Position numbers and translations under genes: made by a program. The notes below the pieces were generated by a model. The model had not been told where the DNA came from. It saw only the letters and a list, made by a program, of their open reading frames with translations, and searched no databases. A DNA stretch of 64,000 nt from VAZQ01 sp034669045 (GTDB taxonomy: Bacteria; Pseudomonadota; Alphaproteobacteria; Rhizobiales; Xanthobacteraceae): contig JAXDOD010000062.1 in assembly GCA_034669045.1 (NCBI GenBank), positions 62,001 to 126,000 of the forward strand, in the 5' to 3' direction. Of the stretch, positions 53,761-60,561 are shown one piece after another. Positions within the stretch are counted from its first letter, which is position 1; each line of letters begins with the position of its first letter.

Positions 53761-53922
53761 CTAGCTTTGGCTATAGGCTGGGAATACGCCGCCATCGTGC
53801 CCGGCATTGGACGCGGTCCCGGTCAATGCAAAATCCGCAACGACGAATTGGGGCGCATGCCACGGCCGCCGGATCGACGTTTGATCGCGCGGCGCCGTAT
53901 CGGTCTTCTGCCTCTCGTCCAT
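53761..53922 (-). CDS. Lasso-peptide precursor (A)
   Basis: A 53-residue peptide lying 31 nt upstream of the cyclase in the same direction. The leader carries RRPWHAPQFVVADFALT (about 18-34), which fits the Pro-Trp-x-x-Pro type of lasso leader, and the remainder is GTASNAGHDGGVFPAYSQS (35-53). The only acidic residue there is Asp43. It would be ring position 9 if the core starts at Gly35, 8 at Thr36 (which puts the conserved Thr at -2), or 7 at Ala37. All are allowed ring sizes. The C-terminal residue is Ser, the site used by lasso kinases. An in-frame stop lies 14 codons before the ATG. A weak promoter-like pair TTGGAC-N17-TAAATG is at 54027-54055. Confidence 0.85.
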   Translation of the reverse strand: MDERQKTDTAPRDQTSIRRPWHAPQFVVADFALTGTASNAGHDGGVFPAYSQS

Positions 53923-54213
53923 CGACGCCCCGCTCGCCCTGCCGCTGATCTGGGACAGAGCCTATCTGCCACAGGTTGCGGCATAGCGCAATACAGCCGC
54001 GTGTCGTGCACCACCTCGATGCACTACATTTATCAGGCAGAAAAGATCGGTCCAAGCGCGCGCCGCGAGGCGCTTTCCGCGGCTATTCACAGGTGCGCCG
54101 GTGAACGCCGCGGCTGCCGTTTGCTCCGCGCATCGCCCAACGGGCCGGGCCTCGGCCTGCACGCAACGACCCGCAAGCTCACGGCCTGCTTGCCGTCTCC
54201 AAAGCCGACGCTC

Positions 54214-55410
54214 CTAACGGCCGCTCTGCGGATCTTTTGGCCGCTCTGCGGGGGACGGCGCAACGGCCAATGCGGCTGCGACCAGCTCGGCCACGCGGCG
54301 GTTCCCCGATTCCGAAAAATGCGTAAGGCTTCCGGCTTTGTTGGTGAGGTAATATGCGTTGAAGCGGCCCGGGTCGGCCTTGTACTCGGCCCTGAATGCG
54401 CTGAACGTGTCGATGATCGGATATCCCATCCCGCGCGCGCATCCCAGGACTTGGGCGAGACGCGGCGGCGGAGCGTCGGCGGACATGACATCCGGCGCCC
54501 AAATCTCGGACACCAGCACGGCGCGGATCTCAAGCCGATCGGTTTCCTGCTTCAGCCGCTGCAGCAGCCTGCAGCTCACGTCCACCGCATCATTCTGTGC
54601 TGGCACGCGCCGCGAGTAGCGACCGCCCGGATCGATTCTCGCCATCACGCGGTCGATGACATGGGAGTAGCTGAGAACCTTGATGGCCGGCTCGAACGGT
54701 AGAGCCTGTTCGAGGGTTGGCACGGGAATGTTGTGAGCGAGCAGCGTTCCATGCTCGACCGTGAAGAAAGGCTTCGGGTTCATGGTGATCGCGTAGCCGC
54801 TCCACTCGATGACCGATTCCATCGCCCCGATGAGCAGCACGCGCGGCCGCGCCACCGGCAAGAGCTGTTCCGCGCGCAGCACGATCTGATCCAGGGCGTA
54901 TCCGCCAACGGCCGCATTGTCGACGGGACTGCCGGTCAGGCGCTCGAGCTGCGCCGGCCAGCTCTGGTCATCGGCGACCTCGGCGCCCGAGGTGAACGAC
55001 GAGCCCACGGCGAGAATATGGCCTGCGCGCATTGCGGTCTGCGCCGCGCTGTTGCTCCTGATCCCGTGCTCCACGGTGCGAATTTGCGGGGTGTCCAAGT
55101 GCTCCTTGAGAACCCAACCGAGCAAGGAATCGTAGCGCCCCATTCCGAACAGATCGAATGGTCTTGCCGGCCGGCTGCGCGCATTGGTGAAATCCAATGG
55201 CGATCTGCCATGCCACAGGCGCAATGCGGTCTCGCAGAACAGCAGCATGAGGCAAACGCTAGCCGTCAACAGCACTAGGCTCTTGCGGCGTTCGGTCACC
55301 TCCCGGGCTCCCGGCTCGAATGCGGTGCCGTCATGGCAGCCGATGCAGGCGCGAGCCGGATCAGGCAGGCGGGGATGGCTGCGCCGCGCCTTCCACTGAC
55401 CTCCGGTCAT
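54214..55410 (-). CDS. SGNH-hydrolase-like membrane-anchored protein
   Basis: About 398 residues with a single membrane segment near 44-60 (SLVLLTASVCLMLLFCETAL), then a periplasmic domain with HILAVGSSFTSGAEVADDQSWPAQLERLTG. This is an SGNH block I in which GDS is replaced by GSS. GGYALDQIVLR follows, and GAMESVIEW could be block III. The final DxxH is uncertain. The first ATG overlaps the preceding stop by 4 nt; a GTG at 55299 just before the membrane segment is an alternative. A CIGCH in the N-terminal stretch is cytoplasmic in this model. It may act on an acyl or glycan substrate with its neighbour. Confidence 0.65.
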   Translation of the reverse strand: MTGGQWKARRSHPRLPDPARACIGCHDGTAFEPGAREVTERRKSLVLLTASVCLMLLFCETALRLWHGRSPLDFTNARSRPARPFDLFGMGRYDSLLGWVLKEHLDTPQIRTVEHGIRSNSAAQTAMRAGHILAVGSSFTSGAEVADDQSWPAQLERLTGSPVDNAAVGGYALDQIVLRAEQLLPVARPRVLLIGAMESVIEWSGYAITMNPKPFFTVEHGTLLAHNIPVPTLEQALPFEPAIKVLSYSHVIDRVMARIDPGGRYSRRVPAQNDAVDVSCRLLQRLKQETDRLEIRAVLVSEIWAPDVMSADAPPPRLAQVLGCARGMGYPIIDTFSAFRAEYKADPGRFNAYYLTNKAGSLTHFSESGNRRVAELVAAALAVAPSPAERPKDPQSGR

Positions 55411-56381
55411 TCCATCGCCTCAAGTTTGCGAAACAGCGCACGTGCGATCAACTCGTTCGCCAGCGCATTGGGATGCGGGTCGGAACGCGAAACCCACAGC
55501 GTCGCAGGCTCGTAGTCTCTGAGCTCCGGCAGCACATTGACGAAGTCCGCCCCGTTCTCCCCGGCGGCGTGCCGAACCAACTCGCCGATGTTTCGCAACG
55601 GATCATGCCGCAGATCGTGCAACTCGGGAAGATAGGCGATCAGCAGGCTGATGCGATGCGACCGCGCATAGTCGGCGAGTTTTGCGATCGACGTCTTGGC
55701 CTCGCGCCAGCCGCCGGCGGCGCCGCCGTAAAGGCCGAGATAGTAGGCTTCCCAGTCCGGCCGCAGCGACACCTCCCGAATCAGAATGTCGATGCGCCCG
55801 AACAGGAAGACGCAGGCATAGCAGTGGCGCAGCACCGCGTTGGGGGCGATGCGCGGAGGCATCGGCTCGGCGTCGTTCGGGATGTAGTTGAGCACGACGA
55901 TGTCGGGCTGATATTTGTAGCCTTCGCTTAGAAAATAATTCACCTCCATGACAGTGTTGTAGTTGCCGACGCCGGCGTTGATCACCTCCGCCGTGATCCC
56001 GCGCGACGCATACAGACGCTCGACGCGCTTGGAAAAGGTCTGGTCGAGCGGGACTCCCCAACCCTCCGTGAAAGAATCGCCGAGCATCAAAATCCGCAAT
56101 GTCGAAGGCGCGCGTTCATACGGAATCTCGCGCTCGCGCAAGCCCTTGGAATTGATCTCGACGTCGACGCCCATCAGGCGCGCCCGGCTGTTCGGGCGAT
56201 GCTCGTGACCGATCAGCGGATTCTTTGCAGGCTGCTTGAGGTCGCGCGCGTATTTCCACATTTCAAGATCGTATTGCATGCCGTCGTCAAGGACGGCGCG
56301 GACGGAAAGCTCGATGGCGAGCGCGGTCATCGTCACGCTGCCGATGACCATCAGCAGCCAGAACGCATGCGCGCGTTTCAT
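55407..56381 (-). CDS. SGNH/GDSL-family hydrolase, membrane-anchored
   Basis: A 324-residue protein. The N-terminal anchor is FWLLMVIGSVTMTALAIEL. Block I LMLGDSFTEGWGV (nucleophile Ser about 103) is followed by GVGNYNT (block II/III Gly and Asn), and near the C-terminus SDPHPNALANE supplies the Asp-x-x-His. The set is complete, so it should be an active esterase/acetyl-type hydrolase on the outer face of the inner membrane. It overlaps the next SGNH gene by ATGA and is divergent from the DUF5989 gene, a common partner. Confidence 0.8.
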   Translation of the reverse strand: MKRAHAFWLLMVIGSVTMTALAIELSVRAVLDDGMQYDLEMWKYARDLKQPAKNPLIGHEHRPNSRARLMGVDVEINSKGLREREIPYERAPSTLRILMLGDSFTEGWGVPLDQTFSKRVERLYASRGITAEVINAGVGNYNTVMEVNYFLSEGYKYQPDIVVLNYIPNDAEPMPPRIAPNAVLRHCYACVFLFGRIDILIREVSLRPDWEAYYLGLYGGAAGGWREAKTSIAKLADYARSHRISLLIAYLPELHDLRHDPLRNIGELVRHAAGENGADFVNVLPELRDYEPATLWVSRSDPHPNALANELIARALFRKLEAME

Positions 56382-56447
56382 GCCGCTTCATCCCGCACTG
56401 GAAATCTTGCTATACGGTCTGACGAGTGCTTGCGAGCATTACGGATC

Positions 56448-56600
56448 ATGCGCGCTTTTCTGGCGGAGTTCTGGCAGTTCCTGCGGGTCCGGAAGAAATT
56501 CTGGCTGCTGCCGGTCTGCGTCATCCTGGTCCTGTTCGCGGGCGTGGTCGTGTGGACCCAGGGCTCCGTGATCGCGCCGTTCATCTACGTGCTGTTCTGA
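56448..56600 (+). CDS. DUF5989-family membrane mini-protein
   Basis: A 50-residue protein. It begins MRAFLAEFWQFLRVRKKFWLLP, has one membrane helix, and ends GSVIAPFIYVLF, the typical DUF5989 start and finish. The family usually sits beside SGNH hydrolases and surface-polymer genes and is of unknown function. In-frame codons upstream lie antisense to the SGNH gene and are not used. A 17-nt tandem repeat includes its last codons. Confidence 0.8.
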   Translation: MRAFLAEFWQFLRVRKKFWLLPVCVILVLFAGVVVWTQGSVIAPFIYVLF

Positions 56601-56636
56601 GGTACGTGTTGTTCTGAGATGCGTGCTGCTCTGAGG
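56586..56636 (+). repeat. Three tandem 17-nt units over the DUF5989 stop codon
   Basis: TACGTGCTGTTCTGAGG (56586-56602) is followed by TACGTGTTGTTCTGAGA and TGCGTGCTGCTCTGAGG. Each unit encodes the end Tyr/Cys-Val-Leu-Phe/Leu-stop, so the gene's stop codon has been copied twice downstream. Divergence between copies shows it is not recent. Confidence 0.8.
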
Positions 56637-56770
56637 CGGGCCGGCAGCCAAGCTTGATTGGATTCTCGTGCGACCATCTGTTGACGTGTCTACATTTAGT
56701 TCAAGGGCCGGTTGCGGTTGCGGACTATTTCCCCTAAGCTTGGCGCCATTGCAGGTCAAGGAGGGGACAG

Positions 56771-57295
56771 ATGAGTCAACAATTTCTGGGACAAATCCAG
56801 CCGTATGGTTTTGGATTCGCGCCGCGCCACTGGGCCCTGTGCAATGGCCAGATCCTGTCGATCGCGCAGAACACGGCGCTGTTTTCGCTGCTCGGCACCA
56901 TGTATGGCGGCAACGGCCAGACCACGTTCGCGTTGCCCAACCTGCAAAGCCGCGTGCCGATGCACAAGGGCAGCTTCGTGGGGGACAATTACTTCCAGGG
57001 GGAGGAGCAAGGGCAGGAGACGGTCACGCTCAATATCTCCGAGCTGCCGCTGCACAGTCATCCTTTTATCGGCATGAACGGGAATGCCAACGGACGGGCG
57101 CCGACTGACGGAGCCGCGATGTCAAACGCGCTTCCAGTCAACCCCTACTACGCGACGGCCAATACCTCGCTGACGACCATCAATTTCGCCACGGCGTCGG
57201 TCGTCGGCGGCAACCAGACGCACACCAACCTGCAACCCTACCTGACGATCAATTGGTGCATCGCGATGAACGGCATTTTCCCGGCGCGCAACTGA
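56771..57295 (+). CDS. Phage tail-collar-domain protein (microcystin-dependent-protein-like), copy 1
   Basis: A 174-residue protein. The tail-collar domain (PF07484) is at about 4-58: FGFAPRHWALCNGQILSIAQ, then LFSLLGTMYGGNGQTTFALPNLQSRVPMH. The C-terminus ends with QPYLTINWCIAMNGIFPARN, conserved among the three copies. The middle part is variable. A strong AAGGAGGGG precedes the ATG. No phage structural genes are nearby, so it is a chromosomal relative of the MdpA/Mdp proteins rather than part of a prophage. Confidence 0.85.
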   Translation: MSQQFLGQIQPYGFGFAPRHWALCNGQILSIAQNTALFSLLGTMYGGNGQTTFALPNLQSRVPMHKGSFVGDNYFQGEEQGQETVTLNISELPLHSHPFIGMNGNANGRAPTDGAAMSNALPVNPYYATANTSLTTINFATASVVGGNQTHTNLQPYLTINWCIAMNGIFPARN

Positions 57296-57334
57296 GCGCC
57301 GCGGACCTCGAATAGGATCGGGAGGGCTTTCACG

Positions 57335-57889
57335 ATGACTAACGCATTTCTCGGCCAGATCAGCATGTTCGGCGGCAACTACGCGCCGCGAGGCACGGCG
57401 CTCTGCAACGGCCAGACCCTGTCGATCGCGCAGAACGCGGCGCTGTTCTCGCTGCTCGGCACGACCTACGGCGGCAACGGCCAAACCACGTTCGGGCTGC
57501 CCAACCTGCAATCCCGACTGCCGGTGCATCAGGGTCAGGGACCTGGACTGTCGAACTATAGCCTGGGTCAGGTCGGCGGCGTCCCGGCCGTCACCATCGA
57601 CCTGAACACGATGCCCACCCACGTCCATCTGTTCAGTGCCTCGACGAGTGCTGCCAACACCACGAGCGCCACCATCGCCAACACTCTGGTGCCTGGAACG
57701 CCGTCGGTCGCAAATGCGGAACTCTATGCGAACCCGCCCCAGCAGGGACAACCGCCGCTCATCCCGCACGTCTTGGCTGCCGGTGCGTGCGGCACCGTGG
57801 GCGGCAGCCAAGCGCACACCAATCTGATGCCTTCCCTGTGCATCACCTTCATCATCTACCTGCAGGGTCTTTTCCCGTCGCGCAATTGA
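57335..57889 (+). CDS. Phage tail-collar-domain protein, copy 2
   Basis: A 184-residue paralogue: ISMFGGNYAPRGTALCNGQTL and SLLGTTYGGNGQTTFGLPNLQSRLPVHQG, with the tail NLMPSLCITFIIYLQGLFPSRN. The middle region (SASTSAANTTSATIAN) is rich in Ser, Thr and Ala. Such collar domains bind ligands or assemble as trimers at fibre tips in phages. The Shine-Dalgarno GGGAGGG lies before the ATG. It is 39 nt after copy 1 and 10 nt before copy 3. Confidence 0.85.
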   Translation: MTNAFLGQISMFGGNYAPRGTALCNGQTLSIAQNAALFSLLGTTYGGNGQTTFGLPNLQSRLPVHQGQGPGLSNYSLGQVGGVPAVTIDLNTMPTHVHLFSASTSAANTTSATIANTLVPGTPSVANAELYANPPQQGQPPLIPHVLAAGACGTVGGSQAHTNLMPSLCITFIIYLQGLFPSRN

Positions 57890-57899
57890 GGAGAGCAAG

Positions 57900-58439
57900 A
57901 TGGCTAGTCCGTATGTCGGGGAAATCCGCTGCTTTGGCTTCAACTTCGCACCACAGGGCTGGGCGTTCTGCAACGGCCAGCTCATGGCGATTTCGAGCAA
58001 CGAGCTGCTGTTCTCGATCATCGGGACGACCTATGGCGGCGACGGGTCGACCACGTTCGGGTTGCCCAACCTGCAGGGCCAGATACCGATGCATTGGGGT
58101 AGCGGCCCCGGCGGGTTTACCACCGTCGTCGGAGAGGTTCAGGGCACCACCTTGGTGACTTTGACGACGAATCAAATCCCGGCGCATGTGCACACCATCA
58201 CTGCGGTGGACCTGGCATCGGGAGGAGTCGTCGAGAGGACGCCGCAGCCGAACAGCAACGCATTTCTCGCGAGCTCGAATCCCAGTGGCGTGTGGAATTC
58301 AGCGCCGACACTCAACGCACCGTTTGCGCCCAACACCTTGTCCAGCCAGGGCGGCTCGCAGCCGCACGAAAACATGCAGCCCTATCTGGTGGTCAATTTT
58401 TGCATCGCGTTGGAAGGCCTGTTCCCGACGCGAAATTAG
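57900..58439 (+). CDS. Phage tail-collar-domain protein, copy 3
   Basis: A 179-residue paralogue. IRCFGFNFAPQGWAFCNGQLM begins the collar domain, then GTTYGGDGSTTFGLPNLQGQIPMHWG, and it ends QPYLVVNFCIALEGLFPTRN. It starts 10 nt after copy 2, with GGAGAG upstream. A hairpin repeat follows its stop, which would end the three-gene transcript. Confidence 0.85.
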   Translation: MASPYVGEIRCFGFNFAPQGWAFCNGQLMAISSNELLFSIIGTTYGGDGSTTFGLPNLQGQIPMHWGSGPGGFTTVVGEVQGTTLVTLTTNQIPAHVHTITAVDLASGGVVERTPQPNSNAFLASSNPSGVWNSAPTLNAPFAPNTLSSQGGSQPHENMQPYLVVNFCIALEGLFPTRN

Positions 58440-58470
58440 GGTGCCGGCTCCGCCCGTGGTTCAATGAGGC

Positions 58471-58503
58471 GTCATCCCGGGACGCGCGCCATCCCGGAAT
58501 GAC
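58471..58503. repeat. Short inverted repeat after the collar genes
   Basis: GTCATCCCGGGACG (58471-58484) pairs imperfectly (12 of 14) with CATCCCGGAATGAC (58490-58503) around a 5-nt loop. It is of the rhizobial dispersed type and may act as a terminator for the three collar genes. Confidence 0.55.
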
Positions 58504-58530
58504 TTGAATTTTTTCCAGGACGATTGATCC

Positions 58531-59094
58531 GTGACGAGTTCTGCGCCGCCCGCCGCCTGCGAGCTTGCGATGCCGCGAGGGCTGGCCGAGCAGGGATTTG
58601 TGCTTCGGCCGGAGACCGAGGAGGACGTCCCTTTTCTGCGACGGCTCTACATCTCGACGCGCTGGCAGGAACTCGCGCCGATCGTCGATTGGACCGAGGC
58701 GCAGAAGCTGGCGTTCCTGGAAAGCCAGTTCGCGCTTCAGCGCCACCACTACCGGACATATTATCCGACCACCGACTGGGGCATCCTGGAACAAGGCGGC
58801 ACGCCGGCCGGCCGCCTCTATGTCGAGAGGGGCACCAAGCTGCTCGTGATCGACGTCGCGCTGCTGCCGGAATGGCGCGGTCGGGGCATCGGCACCGCCC
58901 TGATGGAAGCCGTCATGGCCGAGGCACGCGAGGCCGGCAAGGCGGTGACCGTCGCAGTCGAGAAGTACAACCCGGCGCAACGGCTGTACCGGCGCTTGGG
59001 TTTCTACGAGGTTTCCGACGAGGGCATCTATTGGTTCATGGACTGGCGAGCGGCGCCGGACGGGCGACCAGATCAGTTGAACAGCGCCTCATAG
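58531..59094 (+). CDS. GNAT-family N-acetyltransferase
   Basis: A 187-residue acetyltransferase. The N-terminal strand is GFVLRPETEEDVPFLRRLY. Motif A is LLVIDVALLPEWRGRGIGTALMEAV (about 110-134), with the acetyl-CoA loop RGRGIG. Motif B is VEKYNPAQRLYRRLGFYEV. The start is GTG at 58531; an ATG 13 codons later is possible. Its last 22 nt overlap, in antisense, the end of the DUF6916 gene. The substrate could be a product of the collar-gene module, but this is inference. Confidence 0.85.
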   Translation: MTSSAPPAACELAMPRGLAEQGFVLRPETEEDVPFLRRLYISTRWQELAPIVDWTEAQKLAFLESQFALQRHHYRTYYPTTDWGILEQGGTPAGRLYVERGTKLLVIDVALLPEWRGRGIGTALMEAVMAEAREAGKAVTVAVEKYNPAQRLYRRLGFYEVSDEGIYWFMDWRAAPDGRPDQLNSAS

Positions 59095-59378
59095 CTGACC
59101 GTCTCGCCGTCCCGGCCGATCGGCACCAGAAAGATCGAATGCAGGCCGAGCGCCGGGTGCCGCAGCGCGTACATGCGTTGCGGCAACACGCCTTGACCCG
59201 TGGTGGTGAACAGCAGCGAGAACGGCGCGCGCGCCGCATTCGCGAAATTGCGCAGGGCCCTGGCCTCCGTCAGCGTGAGCGCGATGGACGGCATGTCGGC
59301 CTCCTCGATCACGAAGGCCTCGCCGATCTTGTCGCTGAACATGTCGAGGGTGAGAAGCGCGATCGCTGTGTCGTCCAT
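59073..59378 (-). CDS. DUF6916-like protein
   Basis: A 101-residue protein: MDDTAIALLTLDMFSDKIGE, then SIALTLTEARALRNFANAARAPFSLLFTTTG, and a C-terminal HPALGLHSIFLVPIGRDGETVSYEALFN. The pattern matches small proteins (DUF6916) that occur next to tail-collar genes; function unknown. Its 3' end overlaps the GNAT gene by 22 nt in convergent orientation. It is probably cotranscribed with the hydroxylase gene upstream, 89 nt away. Confidence 0.7.
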   Translation of the reverse strand: MDDTAIALLTLDMFSDKIGEAFVIEEADMPSIALTLTEARALRNFANAARAPFSLLFTTTGQGVLPQRMYALRHPALGLHSIFLVPIGRDGETVSYEALFN

Positions 59379-59467
59379 GTCTCGCTCGTGTTCTGTCCCG
59401 CTGATCGTCGTTGCCGGGTTTGCGGTCGAAGCCGACTCCTCCGTTGTTCAAGAAGATGGCCCGCCGG

Positions 59468-60079
59468 TCAAGCCTGCAGGCGAGGCGCGTCCTGCGAGGC
59501 AAGCGCCGCCGACTCGAGCAAATCCTTGAGCCACTCATTCGCCTCCGCATCGATGACCATGTGCACCCGGTCGGTCTCGCCGTTGTTGTTCACGCTGTGC
59601 GGATCGGACAGCCGCAGGTACCACGTGCTGCCGGCCTCCATGACGACGCGCGAGCGGTTGAGGTAGAATTCGACGCCGGCATTGGTGACGACCGGGATGT
59701 GAATGCGCGCCGTGCCCTCCTCGACGCTGAGCTCGAGGTCGGTGTGCTCCTTGATGAGCGAGCCCGGCGTGAGCCGCATCAGCCGGACGGTCCGCAACGG
59801 GCAGTGGAACGCAGCCAGAACCGCGCCAAAGTAGGGACAGCCGTCCAGCATCGGCGTGTCCTCAAAATCCTTCGCCGTCGGGTCGGAGTAGATCATCATC
59901 ACCGGATGTTTTGCACCGGCTTTTCCGCGCAGCGGAATGACGCTCCAGTTGCCGTCGTAGTTCTGCCTGACGAAATGATGGATCCATTCGACCGCGGCAA
60001 GGCTCCGCAGGTCGCGGACCAGCAGGCCGGGATCGAACTTGAGCGGCAGTCGCAAGCGGTCGGGCAATCGCCTTTGCAT
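59468..60079 (-). CDS. Aspartyl/asparaginyl beta-hydroxylase-domain protein
   Basis: About 203 residues of the cupin-like 2OG-Fe(II) fold. TPGSLIKEHTDLELSVEEGTARIHIPVV gives the His (KEHTD) and the Asp/Glu region; SDPHSVNNNGETDRVHMVID supplies the distal His and the 2OG-binding Arg. These are the family hallmarks of Asp/Asn hydroxylases. The start is chosen at MQRRLPDRLRLPLKFD (60079), the usual family beginning; the frame opens 32 codons further upstream in non-conserved sequence. A protein or peptide substrate is expected; the tail-collar proteins are candidates by context. Confidence 0.8.
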   Translation of the reverse strand: MQRRLPDRLRLPLKFDPGLLVRDLRSLAAVEWIHHFVRQNYDGNWSVIPLRGKAGAKHPVMMIYSDPTAKDFEDTPMLDGCPYFGAVLAAFHCPLRTVRLMRLTPGSLIKEHTDLELSVEEGTARIHIPVVTNAGVEFYLNRSRVVMEAGSTWYLRLSDPHSVNNNGETDRVHMVIDAEANEWLKDLLESAALASQDAPRLQA

Positions 60080-60561
60080 CCAAGCATGATAACAGGAATC
60101 CGAGGGGTTTGAACTCGTCGACGCGGACAGCCGTTTCGCGGCCCGGGCTTCCCGGCGGGCCGCTTCTGCCGGCATTGCCTGACGTCGGCCCGGACCATGA
60201 GATGCTGGGACCGGCCAACGCTCGTGAGCCGCGGCCAGGACTCAGGACGCTCCGCCCAGCAATGCGAAATGCGCCTCGACACGCGCCGCGATCGCATCCA
60301 GTTGCGACAGATCGGGCCTCATCGAAAGGCGGAATATCCAGGCACTTCCTGTTGCGCACGAGGTCATGGCGCATGACTTCGGGATCGCGAACCGTGGTAC
60401 GCTTTTATCGCAGACGGGCCACGGCCGTCGATGCCGGGAATCATTGCACGGATGGATCTTCCGGACCGCCACTCGATCGGAGGCCGCGCGACTTTCGCCC
60501 GGTTGTTCACGGGATCGGTCCCGGTCCGCTTGCAACTTGGCGGCCTGGAGGACGTGGCAGG
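60080..60561. other. Spacer without a confident gene
   Basis: About 480 nt lie between the hydroxylase and sulfotransferase starts, read divergently. A minus-strand frame ending at 60242 (LSQLDAIAARVEAHFALLGGAS) could be the end of a short peptide, but no full gene is convincing. The stretch should hold two divergent promoters. Confidence 0.5.

Noticed and set aside
53962..54162. An alternative 66-codon ORF as lasso precursor
   Set aside because: It lacks the leader pattern and core composition, and it lies further from the cyclase than the 53-codon gene.
55311..55410. CIGCH as a c-type heme site
   Set aside because: It is a single motif on the cytoplasmic side of the membrane anchor, before a possible alternative start, with no cytochrome fold.
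56771..58439. Prophage
   Set aside because: Only collar-domain genes are present; no capsid, terminase, lysis or integrase gene and no attachment repeat were seen.
60242..60363. A short minus-strand peptide as a RiPP precursor for the Nif11-sulfotransferase
   Set aside because: No leader-like or Gly-Gly-cleavage pattern, poor start context, and it overlaps the probable promoter region.
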